NCBI GenBank assembly: GCA_017431785.1
Contig: JAFRKJ010000078.1
Span: 1 to 38,811, forward strand
From: Bacillota bacterium
GTDB taxonomy: Bacteria; Bacillota; Clostridia; Peptostreptococcales; Anaerovoracaceae
Length of the DNA stretch: 38,811 nucleotides
Reading direction: 5' to 3'
This document shows, one piece after another, positions 24,316-33,784 of this stretch. The translations under genes and the position numbers were made by a program. Positions within the stretch are counted from its first letter, which is position 1; each line of letters opens with the position of its first letter. The notes beneath the pieces are model-generated. The model ran no database searches. It had not been told where the DNA came from and worked only from the letters and a program-made list of their open reading frames with translations.

Positions 24316-25773
24316 ATGCAAACCAATCAAAAAACTCTGGGTATGCTGCCTCTGGTCTTATTCTCAGTAGGCTGCACTCTCGCATCAGGAGTATTCGCTC
24401 TTTCCGGTGACTTCGCATACGCAGGTGCATACACACTTGCCACACTCATTGGCTGGGGCATCACGTTCGTAGGAATGCTTGGCCTTGTTGGCTGCTTCCT
24501 CAGACTGACAATCGTCAAGCCTGAACTGACATCCGGCATCTACAGTTACGCACGCGCAGGATTCGGTGAGTACATCGGTTTCAACTCCGCATGGGGATAC
24601 TGGCTCTCAGCGATTCTCGCTTATGTAACATTTTCAACAGGATTCCTGGGATCACTGTCGGAACTGCTGCCTTTCCTTGGGGACGGCATGAACTTAGCAT
24701 CCCTCATTATTGGTTCCATCATCCTGTGGCTGCTTGTGCTTCTCCTTCTCAATGGTGTTAACCAGGCAGTCATCATCAACGCAGTAGCTGTTATTTTCAA
24801 GGCGATCCCTATCGTGTTCCTTGTTATTGCCGCTCTGATCGCCGGAGCCTTCGACTTTGATACATTCATGAACAATTTCACAGGAGAGGGAAGCGGCATG
24901 TCCCTGTTCGATCAGACGAAGGCATGCATCTTCACGACTGTCTGGGTATTCATAGGTATCGAGGGCGCAGTCGTTATTTCGACCAGAGCCAAAGATACGA
25001 AGCTGGCAGGCAGGGCATCGATTATTTCATTCATAGCTCTGTTCGCTCTGTACTTCATCATTTCCTTCCTGTCCATGGGTGTTGCAGATCACGATACTCT
25101 GGTATCATTCACTGACAACTACACATTCTCAATGGCAGGTGTAATGGAATACATCGTAGGGCCATGGGGTGCGCATCTTGTCAATATCGCAGCAGTAATA
25201 TCCATCGGCTGCGCTCTGCTGACATATGTTATCCTCTGTTCCGATTCAGCATTCGGACCTGCAAACATGAAGTGCTTCCCTAAGATCTTCGTTAAGAGGA
25301 ACAAGAAGGATCAGCCGATGTACTCGATCATCTTCAGCGCACTCTTTGTTGAGCTGTTCATGATCGTTGCAACGATAAATTCAGCTTCATACCAGAACTG
25401 CTACTATCTGTCCACCATCGCCATCATGATCCCATACATGCTTTCTGCATTCTATGCATTCAAGCTTTCATGCACCGGGGAACTTACCGAAGGTCTTGGC
25501 GGCAACGGTAAGGTCTGGACTTGGATCGCAGCCATCATCGGTTCCATCTACGGAATCTGGATGCTGTACGCATCATCGTTCTCATACATTCTGGTATGTG
25601 CTCTTATGTATCTGCCGGGCGTGATCATCTACATCATCAAGAGAAGAGAAGAAGGCGGTCCGATATTCCCGAAGGTTTACGACAAGATCGTATTCATTGT
25701 GCTGTGCGCATTGTTCGTACTGTTCTTCGTACTCCTGGCATCAGGAAATCAGTTCGTCCTTTCAGGATTCTAA
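24316..25773 (+). CDS. arcD: Arginine/ornithine antiporter, APC superfamily
   Basis: 485 residues with about 12-13 hydrophobic helices, starting GMLPLVLFSVGCTLASGVFALSGD, the helix 1 pattern of basic amino acid antiporters in the ArcD/APA family. FIGIEGAVVISTRAKD in the middle is also typical. It probably exchanges outside arginine for inside ornithine with no net energy cost, at the cytoplasmic membrane. It follows the DDAH gene by 15 nt with an AGAGGTGAT site and is closed by a terminator, so the two form one unit. Substrate is inferred from context; methylarginine uptake is an open alternative. Confidence 0.9.
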   Translation: MQTNQKTLGMLPLVLFSVGCTLASGVFALSGDFAYAGAYTLATLIGWGITFVGMLGLVGCFLRLTIVKPELTSGIYSYARAGFGEYIGFNSAWGYWLSAILAYVTFSTGFLGSLSELLPFLGDGMNLASLIIGSIILWLLVLLLLNGVNQAVIINAVAVIFKAIPIVFLVIAALIAGAFDFDTFMNNFTGEGSGMSLFDQTKACIFTTVWVFIGIEGAVVISTRAKDTKLAGRASIISFIALFALYFIISFLSMGVADHDTLVSFTDNYTFSMAGVMEYIVGPWGAHLVNIAAVISIGCALLTYVILCSDSAFGPANMKCFPKIFVKRNKKDQPMYSIIFSALFVELFMIVATINSASYQNCYYLSTIAIMIPYMLSAFYAFKLSCTGELTEGLGGNGKVWTWIAAIIGSIYGIWMLYASSFSYILVCALMYLPGVIIYIIKRREEGGPIFPKVYDKIVFIVLCALFVLFFVLLASGNQFVLSGF

Positions 25774-25793
25774 AGGCAAAGACAACGCTTATG

Positions 25794-25823
25794 CGGACTG
25801 CCGGAAATCCCGGCAGTCCGTTT
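25794..25823 (+). terminator. Terminator after arcD
   Basis: Perfect 11-bp stem CGGACTGCCGG (25794-25804)/CCGGCAGTCCG (25810-25820), loop AAATC, then only a short T run (TTTGTC). Confidence 0.8.
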
Positions 25824-25852
25824 GTCATGAAAAAGCAGCGATGCTTTTGCAG

Positions 25853-25881
25853 TTGACATTTGCAGTATAAAATACTATTAT
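25853..25881 (+). promoter_or_regulatory. Promoter of the CYTH gene
   Basis: Consensus TTGACA (25853-25858) and TATTAT (25876-25881) with a 17-nt spacer. One of the strongest promoters in the window, with a leader of about 55 nt. Confidence 0.8.
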
Positions 25882-25942
25882 TGACGGGTATTCGCTTTTT
25901 TGGGCAGGGGGTTAGAGCAATTCTATCAAGAGAGGTAATACA

Positions 25943-26563
25943 ATGGAGATAGAACTGAAGTATACTATTCCTGATGAAGAAACAGCCAGGCAGATCTGGG
26001 AGGATGCGCTCTTCAGCGAGTTCGAGGAAGAGGGAACAAGAGAAGAACTGAAGATCGATGCCAGGTATTTCGATACAGACAGCTTCGATCTCGCCAGAAA
26101 TGAAGTCGCATACAGAATCAGGCGTGAAGGTGACCGTCTTGTCGCAGCCCTCAAGTGGAAGGGGCACAGCGAGGACGGGCTGCACGTAAGAGAAGAAATC
26201 AATGTTCCGGTGCAGGACGATACGCCTGATCTCGATGTGTTCCATGAAAGCAGCGTCGGATGCGAAGTGTATAAGTTCGCTGAAGGTAAAGAACTCAAAT
26301 GCATCCTGCAGACTTCATTTCTCCGCAGGAAGTTCAGAATCGATACCGGAACCGGATTGTTTGAGTTCTCCGTCGACAGCGGAGAAATCGTCACGGATTA
26401 CGGAGTCCAGCCGATCATGGAAGCAGAGGTTGAACTGTTTTCCGGAGAAACAGAAGAACTGGTGGAAATCGGCAGGCGGCTTCAGGAGGAGTACGGACTC
26501 GAGGAGGAGAACAAGAGCAAGTACTACCGCGGCATTCTGATGATCGAAGAAAACCGCGCATAA
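25943..26563 (+). CDS. CYTH domain protein, probable inorganic triphosphatase
   Basis: 206 residues. The N-terminal signature ExExK is present at E2-E4-K6 (MEIELKYTI), followed by alternating charged beta strands that would form the triphosphate tunnel (AYRIRREGD, ALKWKG, RRKFRID, EAEVELFSG, SKYYRGI). Bacterial CYTH proteins commonly cleave inorganic triphosphate or nucleoside triphosphates; thiamine triphosphate or adenylate cyclase activity is less likely. No CHAD domain is attached. It is a single-gene unit with its own consensus promoter and a strong terminator. Confidence 0.88.
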   Translation: MEIELKYTIPDEETARQIWEDALFSEFEEEGTREELKIDARYFDTDSFDLARNEVAYRIRREGDRLVAALKWKGHSEDGLHVREEINVPVQDDTPDLDVFHESSVGCEVYKFAEGKELKCILQTSFLRRKFRIDTGTGLFEFSVDSGEIVTDYGVQPIMEAEVELFSGETEELVEIGRRLQEEYGLEEENKSKYYRGILMIEENRA

Positions 26564-26575
26564 AAATGCATATTG

Positions 26576-26602
26576 GAGAGGCGCAGCCGCCTCTCTTTTT
26601 TT
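26576..26602 (+). terminator. Terminator after the CYTH gene
   Basis: Perfect 8-bp stem GAGAGGCG (26576-26583)/CGCCTCTC (26588-26595), loop CAGC, followed by seven T. Confidence 0.92.
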
Positions 26603-26605
26603 AGG

Positions 26606-26643
26606 CTTTTGTCCTTGTAAATCAAGGGCAAAAGAGGTATAAT
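26606..26643 (+). promoter_or_regulatory. Trigger factor promoter with overlapping inverted repeat
   Basis: TTGTAA (26615-26620) and TATAAT (26638-26643), spacer 17 nt. A 12-bp inverted repeat with one mismatch, CTTTTGTCCTTG (26606-26617)/CAAGGGCAAAAG (26623-26634), covers the -35 and most of the spacer. This is the layout of a repressor site. It does not match CIRCE or the CtsR box. Confidence 0.65.
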
Positions 26644-26684
26644 TATTTGCACTATATGTAAAAAACCGAGGAGGAAATATATTA

Positions 26685-27968
26685 ATGAAATCAACATTTA
26701 TTTCAAAGGAAAAAAACGAAGTCAAATTCAAGATGGAATTCACAGCAGAGGAGTTCGAAGACGCTATCGTTAAGGTCTACCAGAAGCAGAAAGACAACTT
26801 CCAGATAGACGGATTCAGAAAGGGCAAAGCCCCTAGAAGCCTCATCGAGAAGAGATACGGCGAGACCATCTTCTTTGACGATGCCATCAACAATCTGTTC
26901 TCACTGAATTACCCGCTGGCAATGGATGAGCTCGATCTGAACGTCATCGATTATCCGAAGACAGAGATGAGTCAGACAAAGAAGGGCGAGGGATTCGACA
27001 TTACAGTAACGGTTGAAGTATATCCGGAATTCGAAGTGAAGGATTACAAAGGCGTTGAGATAGAAAGAGTTCCTGCTGAAGTTTCCGATGAAGACGTAGA
27101 CAAGGAAATCGCCAACATGGCTGACAGAAACTCACGCATGGTTGAAGTAGACAGACCTGCACAGGATGGAGACACGGTTCTGATCGATTACGCAGGATTC
27201 GTCGGCGACGATCAGTTCGAAGGAGGAACAGCTGAGAGATATCCGCTGAAGCTGGGTTCCGGTACATTCATTCCTGGATTTGAAGAGCAGCTCATCGGAG
27301 CATCCAAGGACGATGACGTAGAAGTTAAGGTTACATTCCCTGAGGAATATCACTCCGAAGAACTGGCAGGCAAGGAAGCGATCTTCAAGTGCAAGGTTCA
27401 TGAAATCAAAGAGAAGGAAGTTCCTACTATCGATGATGACTTCGTCAAGGATGTCAGCGAATTCGATACTCTGGATGAGCTGAAGGCAAGCAAGAAGGAA
27501 GAACTTCAGAAAGCAGCAGAAGCAAGAGCAGAAGACCAGATGAAGAACAGCGTCATCGAGAAGATCTTCGAAGCAAATGATATCGACGTTCCGAACGCAA
27601 TGGTCGAAGAAGAAATCAACAGCTCACTGCAGCAGTTCGACCAGCAGCTGAGAGTACAGGGTATGGATCTCAACACTTACATCAAGTACATGGGTGAGGA
27701 TATGGAATCGTTCAGAGAGAACATCAGAGAGGATGCGTTCAAAAAGACGAAGACCAGAATGCTCGTTGCTAAGATCGTTGATCAGGAAGAATTCGAAGTC
27801 AGCGAAGATGAGATCAAGGAATATCTTGAAGATATGGCAAAACAGTATGGCATGGAAGTCGACAAGCTGGTTGAAGCAATCGGACCTCAGAACATCGAGA
27901 CCGTAAGCGGCGATCTGAAGATGAGAAAAGCGATTGACTTCGTTTATGAGAACGCTGTCATCAAATAA
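26685..27968 (+). CDS. tig: Trigger factor
   Basis: 427 residues. The ribosome-binding signature GFRKGKAP begins at residue 43. The PPIase (FKBP) domain spans about 155-245 (GDTVLIDYAGFVG, FIPGFEEQLIG), followed by the helical chaperone arms. It binds at the exit tunnel of the ribosome and shields new chains. A strong AGGAGG site precedes the ATG. The order tig-clpP-clpX-lon-ysxC is widely kept in Firmicutes. tig-clpP spacing is 26 nt with no terminator, so they are probably co-transcribed. Confidence 0.97.
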   Translation: MKSTFISKEKNEVKFKMEFTAEEFEDAIVKVYQKQKDNFQIDGFRKGKAPRSLIEKRYGETIFFDDAINNLFSLNYPLAMDELDLNVIDYPKTEMSQTKKGEGFDITVTVEVYPEFEVKDYKGVEIERVPAEVSDEDVDKEIANMADRNSRMVEVDRPAQDGDTVLIDYAGFVGDDQFEGGTAERYPLKLGSGTFIPGFEEQLIGASKDDDVEVKVTFPEEYHSEELAGKEAIFKCKVHEIKEKEVPTIDDDFVKDVSEFDTLDELKASKKEELQKAAEARAEDQMKNSVIEKIFEANDIDVPNAMVEEEINSSLQQFDQQLRVQGMDLNTYIKYMGEDMESFRENIREDAFKKTKTRMLVAKIVDQEEFEVSEDEIKEYLEDMAKQYGMEVDKLVEAIGPQNIETVSGDLKMRKAIDFVYENAVIK

Positions 27969-27994
27969 GATAATGGCAAGGGAAGGATAAGAAG

Positions 27995-28570
27995 ATGATT
28001 CCATATGTAATAGAACAGTCCGGCGGAGTTGAGAGGCAGTACGATATTTACTCAAGACTTCTCAAGGACAGGATTATTTTCATAGGAGAAGAAATAGACG
28101 ACCACGTTGCGAGCGTGGTCGTAGCTCAGCTTCTGTTCCTGGAAGCAGAAGATCCGGATAAGGATATCAATATTTACATAAACAGCCCCGGCGGCAGTGT
28201 GACCGCCGGTATGGCTATTTATGACACGATTCAGTACATTAAGCCTGAGGTGTCCACCATTTGCGTTGGACTGGCAGCCAGCATGGGTGCATTTCTTCTT
28301 TCTGCAGGAACGAAGGGGAAGCGTTTCAGTCTTCCGAATGCAGAGATCATGATCCATCAGCCATTGGGCGGCGTCAGAGGCCAGGCTGAAGATATCAAAA
28401 TCCACGCAGAATGGATCATGCGCACCAGAGAGAAACTGAACAGGATCCTGAGCGAAAATACCGGTCAGCCTCTTGAAAAGGTGGCAGCTGATACAGACAG
28501 AGACAATTTTATGTCTGCGGATGAAGCGAAGGAATACGGGATCATCGACAAGGTCATTACCGACAGATAA
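27995..28570 (+). CDS. clpP: ClpP protease subunit
   Basis: 191 residues. The serine protease triad is S96 (AASMGAF), H121 (MIHQPLGG) and D170 ([10 protein letters not shown]). [18 protein letters not shown] is the conserved substrate-groove segment. It forms the two-ring proteolytic chamber used by ClpX, whose gene follows after 21 nt. The N-terminus MIPYVIEQ is typical and short, so little or no propeptide is removed. AAGGATAAG precedes the ATG. Confidence 0.97.
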   Translation: MIPYVIEQSGGVERQYDIYSRLLKDRIIFIGEEIDDHVASVVVAQLLFLEAEDPDKDINIYINSPGGSVTAGMAIYDTIQYIKPEVSTICVGLAASMGAFLLSAGTKGKRFSLPNAEIMIHQPLGGVRGQAEDIKIHAEWIMRTREKLNRILSENTGQPLEKVAADTDRDNFMSADEAKEYGIIDKVITDR

Positions 28571-28591
28571 AAGGGGAAGTGTAAGGAGAGA

Positions 28592-29881
28592 ATGGCGAAA
28601 TACGACAAAAACAACGAACTCAGGTGTTCATTCTGCGGGAAACCTCAGAGTCAGGTCAGAAAGCTCATCAATGGGAACGGGCTTTACATCTGCGATGAGT
28701 GCGTGGAACTGTGCAATGAGATTTTAAGAGAAGAAGCCTCATCAAGAAGAGACGACAGCATTGACGGAGAACCTGTCTACATTCCTAAGCCTAAGGAAAT
28801 AGATGAGGTTCTCTCTCAGTACGTAATAGGTCAGGAGGATGCGAAGAAGACACTGGCAGTAGCGGTTTACAACCATTACAAGCGCATTCTGAGCCAGACG
28901 GATGATCAGAACGATGTGGAAATCCAGAAGAGCAACATTGCGATGGTTGGTCCTACAGGGTGCGGCAAGACACTTCTGGCACAGACTCTGGCAAGGATCC
29001 TCGATGTGCCGTTCGCAATTGCTGATGCAACAACTGTTACAGAAGCAGGCTACGTAGGTGAAGACGTGGAGAACATTCTCCTCAGACTCATACAGGCTGC
29101 TGATTTTGACGTTGAAAAAGCCCAGAAGGGCATCATCTACATCGATGAAATCGATAAGATTGCACGTAAATCCGAGAATCCGTCCATCACCCGTGATGTC
29201 AGCGGAGAAGGTGTACAGCAGGCGCTCCTGAAGATTATAGAGGGGACCGTTGCAGACGTGCCGCCGCAGGGCGGCCGCAAGCATCCGCATCAGGAATTCA
29301 TTCAGTTTGATACGACGAATGTCCTGTTCATATGCGGCGGTGCTTTTGACGGACTGGAGAAAGTCGTACAGAAACGTATCGGTGAGAAAGTCATTGGATT
29401 CAATTCCGACGTCAGCAGCAATAAGCTCGAAAAAGAAGAAATTCTGAAGCACGCTGCACCGGAAGACCTGATGAAGTATGGTCTTATACCGGAGATCGTA
29501 GGAAGACTTCCTGTACTCATAACACTGGAGGACCTTTCAAAAGAAGCGCTGATGGATATCCTCACAAAGCCGAAGAACTCTCTTGTGAAGCAGTACGAAA
29601 GACTGCTTGCTTTCGACGGCGTAGAACTGGAGGTGACGGATGATGCCATCGGAGCGATCGCTGACATGGCGATTGCGAGAAAGACAGGCGCCAGAGGTCT
29701 GCGTGGGATCATGGAGAAACTGATGAACAATGTTATGTACGAGCTTCCGTCAAGAAAAGATGTCAGGAAGTGCATTATAACAAAGGATACCGTCGAAAAG
29801 GGAGAAGATCCTCAGCTGATACTGGAAGAACAGCTTCCGGAAGAGCAGCCAGCGGAAGAAGGGGAGCACGAGGAAGAATAG
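28592..29881 (+). CDS. clpX: ClpX unfoldase
   Basis: 429 residues. The zinc-binding domain has C12, C15, C34 and C37. Walker A is GPTGCGKT (residues 120-127; a cysteine replaces the usual serine). Walker B is IIYIDEIDK. The IGF loop that docks on ClpP is present as VIGFNSD, and the substrate pore loop GYVGEDVE is intact. It feeds proteins to ClpP. The C-terminal tail is unusually rich in glutamate (last 25 residues). AAGGAG precedes the ATG. lon follows after 37 nt. Confidence 0.97.
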   Translation: MAKYDKNNELRCSFCGKPQSQVRKLINGNGLYICDECVELCNEILREEASSRRDDSIDGEPVYIPKPKEIDEVLSQYVIGQEDAKKTLAVAVYNHYKRILSQTDDQNDVEIQKSNIAMVGPTGCGKTLLAQTLARILDVPFAIADATTVTEAGYVGEDVENILLRLIQAADFDVEKAQKGIIYIDEIDKIARKSENPSITRDVSGEGVQQALLKIIEGTVADVPPQGGRKHPHQEFIQFDTTNVLFICGGAFDGLEKVVQKRIGEKVIGFNSDVSSNKLEKEEILKHAAPEDLMKYGLIPEIVGRLPVLITLEDLSKEALMDILTKPKNSLVKQYERLLAFDGVELEVTDDAIGAIADMAIARKTGARGLRGIMEKLMNNVMYELPSRKDVRKCIITKDTVEKGEDPQLILEEQLPEEQPAEEGEHEEE

Positions 29882-29918
29882 ATATTGACTGAAACAGAGC
29901 ATAAAAGGGGAACAGTAA

Positions 29919-32264
29919 ATGGAAGAAAACAGAAAAAACATAAACCCGTCTGATGCAGAATTTATGGACCTGCCGATGATACCTCTCAGAGGTCTCTCGG
30001 TTTTTCCAAACATGGTTCTGCATTTTGACATTGGCAGGGAAAAATCGATCAACGCCCTTGAAAAGGCTATGGTGAACAACCAGTATATTTTCCTTGCATC
30101 ACAGAAAGACGAAAATACAGATTTGCCGACGCCCGATGATTTCTATCACATCGGAACGATCGGAAAGATCAAGCAGATGCTGAAACTGCCGGGAGACTCA
30201 ATCAGAGTACTGGTAGAAGGTCTGCACAGGGGAGAAATTGAGGAAGTTCTCTTCGAGGTCCCTTACTTCAAGTGCCGTATCAGGCGCATCGATGACAGTG
30301 AGGAGGAGCCTGACTCTGAGGCAGAAGCACTCATGAGAACAGTGCTTGGCAGCTTCGATGAGTACATCAATATCGATCAGAACCTGGCTCCTGAAGTTTT
30401 TGCATCTGTCGTTACCATAGAATCTCCAGGAAGGATGGCGGACATGATCGCATCCCACCTCGAGATCAAAATCGAAGACAAGCAGACGGTGCTGGAGACG
30501 CTCGACCCGAAGGAAAGGCTGAGAAAGCTCAATGATATCCTCCGCAAGGAGATCGAAATCCTGACAATTGAGCAGGATATTTCCACAAAGGTCAAGAGCC
30601 AGATCAACCAGAACCAGCGTGAGTACTATCTGCGGGAACAGCTCAGAGCCATTCAGGAGGAACTGGGCGGTGCAGAAGAACTGGAAGATGAAATCGCAGA
30701 CTTCAGGGCAAAGCTTGAGGAACTGCATCTGGATGAGAAGATCACGGCAAAAATCGAAAAGGAAATCAGCAGATTTTCCAAGATGCAGCCGTCTTCCGCA
30801 GAAGCTACCGTCAGCAGAACATACATAGAGACTATATTGGAGCTGCCTTGGAACACGACGAGCGAGGATAACATCGATCTGGTTAAGGCGGAACGCATCC
30901 TAAACGAAGACCACTACGGACTGGACAAGGTCAAGGAGAGAGTCCTTGAGTATCTGGCTGTCATAAGACTTTCAGAGAGTCTGAAGGGCCCGATTCTCTG
31001 CCTCGTCGGTCCTCCGGGAACAGGCAAGACGTCCATCGCCAAATCAGTGGCGAGATCCATCGGCAGGGAGTTCGTCAGGATGTCATTGGGCGGCGTGCGT
31101 GATGAAGCAGAAATCAGAGGACACAGAAGAACATATATAGGAGCAATTCCTGGAAGAATCATCAATTCCATCAAAGAGTGTGGAACGAAAAATCCGGTAT
31201 TCCTCTTTGACGAAGTGGATAAGATCGGAGCCGATTACAAGGGTGATCCTGCGTCTGCTCTTCTCGAAGTTCTTGACCCTGAACAGAACAAAGACTTCAC
31301 GGACCACTTCCTGGAAGTACCGTTCGACCTCTCCAAGGTCATGTTCATTACAACGGCCAATACGACGGAAACGATTCCAAGACCTCTTCTTGACAGAATG
31401 GAAGTCATTGAGGTCAGCGGTTACACAGAAGAAGAGAAACTTAAGATCGCGCAGAAGTACCTGGTACCAAAGCAGATCAAAGAGAATGGGCTTACCAAGG
31501 ACAATATCGCCTTTACAAAAACGGGCATTAAGACCATCATCAACTACTATACAAGAGAGTCCGGCGTCCGTAATCTGGAGCGTGAAATCGGTACACTCTG
31601 CAGAAGGGTTGCCCGTCAGTATGTGACAGGAAACAAGGAAAAAGTCAGCCTGAACGCTTCCAAGGTGGAGGAACTGCTTGGTAAGAAGAAGTACCACTTC
31701 GATATCATCAGAAACAAAAAAGAAGTCGGTGTGAGCACAGGCCTGGCATGGACAATTGTAGGCGGAGTCACACTCTTTATTGAGACAACGGCTGTTCCGG
31801 GAACAGGCAAAATCGTCCTGACAGGACAACTTGGCGACGTGATGCAGGAGTCCGCAAAGACAGGAATCAGTTACATCAGATCCGTTGCGGACAAGCTCGG
31901 TATCGATGAAGATTTCTACAAAGACAAGGATCTGCATCTGCATATTCCGGAAGGAGCAACACCGAAAGATGGCCCTTCCGCAGGCGTTACCATGTGCGTA
32001 TCCCTCATCTCCACGCTGACAGGTATTCCTGTCAGAAAGGATGTTGCCATGACAGGAGAGATCACGCTGCGCGGCAAGGTGCTTCCTGTAGGCGGCATCA
32101 GAGAAAAGGTCATGGCCGCCCACAGAGCAGGCATCAGGAAGGTGCTGCTTCCGAAGGACAATGAACCGGATATCGCAGATATACCGGAAACAGTCAGAAA
32201 CGAGATGGAATTTGTGCTTCTGAACAGTGTGAATGACGCACTGAAAGAAGTACTGGTTCGCTGA
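29919..32264 (+). CDS. lon: Lon protease
   Basis: 781 residues. The N-terminal substrate-binding domain starts PMIPLRGLSVFPNMVLHFDIGR. The AAA+ module has GPPGTGKT and VFLFDEVDKIG, and the protease domain has the Ser-Lys pair at S687 (KDGPSAGVT) and K730 (GGIREKVMAA). The 43-residue spacing equals that in E. coli Lon. It degrades damaged and regulatory proteins in the cytoplasm. AAAGGGGAA precedes the ATG. ysxC starts 8 nt after the stop, as in B. subtilis. Confidence 0.97.
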   Translation: MEENRKNINPSDAEFMDLPMIPLRGLSVFPNMVLHFDIGREKSINALEKAMVNNQYIFLASQKDENTDLPTPDDFYHIGTIGKIKQMLKLPGDSIRVLVEGLHRGEIEEVLFEVPYFKCRIRRIDDSEEEPDSEAEALMRTVLGSFDEYINIDQNLAPEVFASVVTIESPGRMADMIASHLEIKIEDKQTVLETLDPKERLRKLNDILRKEIEILTIEQDISTKVKSQINQNQREYYLREQLRAIQEELGGAEELEDEIADFRAKLEELHLDEKITAKIEKEISRFSKMQPSSAEATVSRTYIETILELPWNTTSEDNIDLVKAERILNEDHYGLDKVKERVLEYLAVIRLSESLKGPILCLVGPPGTGKTSIAKSVARSIGREFVRMSLGGVRDEAEIRGHRRTYIGAIPGRIINSIKECGTKNPVFLFDEVDKIGADYKGDPASALLEVLDPEQNKDFTDHFLEVPFDLSKVMFITTANTTETIPRPLLDRMEVIEVSGYTEEEKLKIAQKYLVPKQIKENGLTKDNIAFTKTGIKTIINYYTRESGVRNLEREIGTLCRRVARQYVTGNKEKVSLNASKVEELLGKKKYHFDIIRNKKEVGVSTGLAWTIVGGVTLFIETTAVPGTGKIVLTGQLGDVMQESAKTGISYIRSVADKLGIDEDFYKDKDLHLHIPEGATPKDGPSAGVTMCVSLISTLTGIPVRKDVAMTGEITLRGKVLPVGGIREKVMAAHRAGIRKVLLPKDNEPDIADIPETVRNEMEFVLLNSVNDALKEVLVR

Positions 32265-32272
32265 GGACAGAT

Positions 32273-32860
32273 ATGAAGATAAAGAAATCGGATATTGAGG
32301 CGGTTGCTGTCAAGCCGTCCCAGTATCCGCCGGAAAACATGAAAGAGATTGCCTTTGCAGGCAGATCGAATGTAGGCAAGTCGTCGCTCCTGAATCTTCT
32401 TACAGGGAGAAAGAAACTGGCGAGAGTAAGCGGAAGCCCGGGCAAGACGAGGACCATCAACTTTTATTTGATCAATGATGCGTTCAGAATCGTTGATCTG
32501 CCGGGATATGGATATGCGAAAGTATCCAAATCCGTTTCCCAGGACTGGGGTGAAATGATGGAGAAGTATCTGAGCGGCAGGCAGAACCTCGTTAAGGTCA
32601 TCCAGCTTGTAGACATCAGGCACGAACCATCGAGACAGGACGTTGAGATGTATGAGTATCTGAGATACTATGGACTGGATGGAATCGTTGTTGCAACGAA
32701 GGCGGATAAGGTTTCAAGAAATCAGATACCAAAACAGCTGAAACAGATCAGACAGACATTAAAGCTTGGGAAAGAAGATATTGTGATTCCCGTATCTGCA
32801 TTGAAGCGTACGGGATATGAGGAACTTCTCGACGTGATCGAGGAGCTGCTGGGGGAATAG
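32273..32860 (+). CDS. ysxC: GTPase EngB/YsxC
   Basis: 195 residues of the TrmE-Era-EngA family. G1 is GRSNVGKSSLLN, G2/G3 are in GKTRTINFY and DLPGYGYA, G4 is TKADK and G5 is VSAL. It helps assemble the 50S subunit and is usually essential. The start lies 8 nt after lon, the classical neighbour. The next gene begins 2 nt after its stop. Confidence 0.95.
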   Translation: MKIKKSDIEAVAVKPSQYPPENMKEIAFAGRSNVGKSSLLNLLTGRKKLARVSGSPGKTRTINFYLINDAFRIVDLPGYGYAKVSKSVSQDWGEMMEKYLSGRQNLVKVIQLVDIRHEPSRQDVEMYEYLRYYGLDGIVVATKADKVSRNQIPKQLKQIRQTLKLGKEDIVIPVSALKRTGYEELLDVIEELLGE

Positions 32861-32862
32861 CA

Positions 32863-33231
32863 ATGCAGTTTTGGAGTTTCAGAGTCATTTTAAGCAGATT
32901 CAAGGCCATCCGCTTTATGATGGCTGATAAGACTGTGCCAAAGACCAAAAAGGCACTGATCATCGCAGGAATCGCTTATTTGTTCCTGCCTTTTGATCTG
33001 ATACCGGCGATGGTCTTTCCGCTCAGTCTGATTGATGATTTAGTCGTATGGCTGTTGATCATCTGGTATCTCAAAAAAGAGCTGGATGTTTATTGGACAG
33101 GGGAGAAGAAATATGACCTGTCCAAAAAATACAGAAGCAAAGACATCGTTGACGATGTAGAGTTCGAGGTCGAAGAAGACAAAGCAGAAGCAAAAGCAGA
33201 AGCAAAGGCGGAGGAGAAAGGCAATGAGTGA
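32863..33231 (+). CDS. DUF1232 (YkvA-like) membrane protein
   Basis: 122 residues. The DUF1232 core KALIIAGIAYLFLPFDLIPA...SLIDDLVVWLLIIW spans about residues 29-70 and would form two membrane helices; the motif (L/F)PFDLIP is diagnostic. The C-terminal third is soluble and very charged, ending in a KAEA repeat. Function of the family is unknown. It starts 2 nt after ysxC with GGGGGAA as ribosome binding site and overlaps hpt by 8 nt, so it sits inside a coupled operon. Confidence 0.8.
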   Translation: MQFWSFRVILSRFKAIRFMMADKTVPKTKKALIIAGIAYLFLPFDLIPAMVFPLSLIDDLVVWLLIIWYLKKELDVYWTGEKKYDLSKKYRSKDIVDDVEFEVEEDKAEAKAEAKAEEKGNE

Positions 33232-33751
33232 CACGATCGGAACAGTACTGATAACAGAAGAGCAGATCCATGCGAGAGCAAAGGAAATCGGCAAAGAGAT
33301 CGAGAGAGATTACGCAGGGAAAGAAATCATTCTGGTCGGAATCCTCCGTGGCGCAGTCCTCTGGATGGCTGATGTCATGAGAAACACCAATCTGGATATG
33401 ACGATCGATTTCATGGCTGTCAGCAGCTACGGTGCTGCAACCAAGTCATCCGGTATCGTTAAAATCAACAAAGACCTTGAAAGCGACATCGAAGGTAAAG
33501 ACATCATTATTGTTGAGGATATCGTTGATTCAGGTGTTACGCTGCATTATCTGGAAGGATATCTTATGAGCAGAGGCGCAGCATCTGTCAAGCTCTGTTC
33601 ACTGCTCGACAAGCCAGAAGGCAGACGTGTGGATATCAAGGCAGATTATGTAGGATTTACTGTTGATGACAGATTTATTGTCGGATATGGTCTGGATTAC
33701 GATCAGAAGTATAGAAACCTGCCGTATATCACCTGGCTCGAGTCAGAATAA
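33224..33751 (+). CDS. hpt: Hypoxanthine phosphoribosyltransferase
   Basis: 175 residues. The PRPP-binding motif is IIVEDIVDSGVTL, preceded by the flexible loop region SSYGAATKSSGIV and the N-terminal VGILRGAVLWMADVMR. It salvages hypoxanthine and guanine to IMP and GMP. The N-terminus overlaps the DUF1232 gene by 8 nt; GGAGGAGAAAGG upstream is the ribosome binding site. Length is normal. Specificity for hypoxanthine against xanthine is inferred from overall likeness. Confidence 0.94.
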   Translation: MSDTIGTVLITEEQIHARAKEIGKEIERDYAGKEIILVGILRGAVLWMADVMRNTNLDMTIDFMAVSSYGAATKSSGIVKINKDLESDIEGKDIIIVEDIVDSGVTLHYLEGYLMSRGAASVKLCSLLDKPEGRRVDIKADYVGFTVDDRFIVGYGLDYDQKYRNLPYITWLESE

Positions 33752-33784
33752 AAGAGTCGGAACCAGAGTAAGAAATCTGAGATT

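Noticed and set aside
31083-32123. Minus-strand open frame of 346 codons
   Set aside because: It is antisense to the AAA+ and protease domains of Lon and has no family resemblance.
33180-33223. KAEA-coding repeat at the end of the DUF1232 gene considered as a phase-variable tract
   Set aside because: Repeat units are imperfect and multiples of three, so slippage would not switch the frame.
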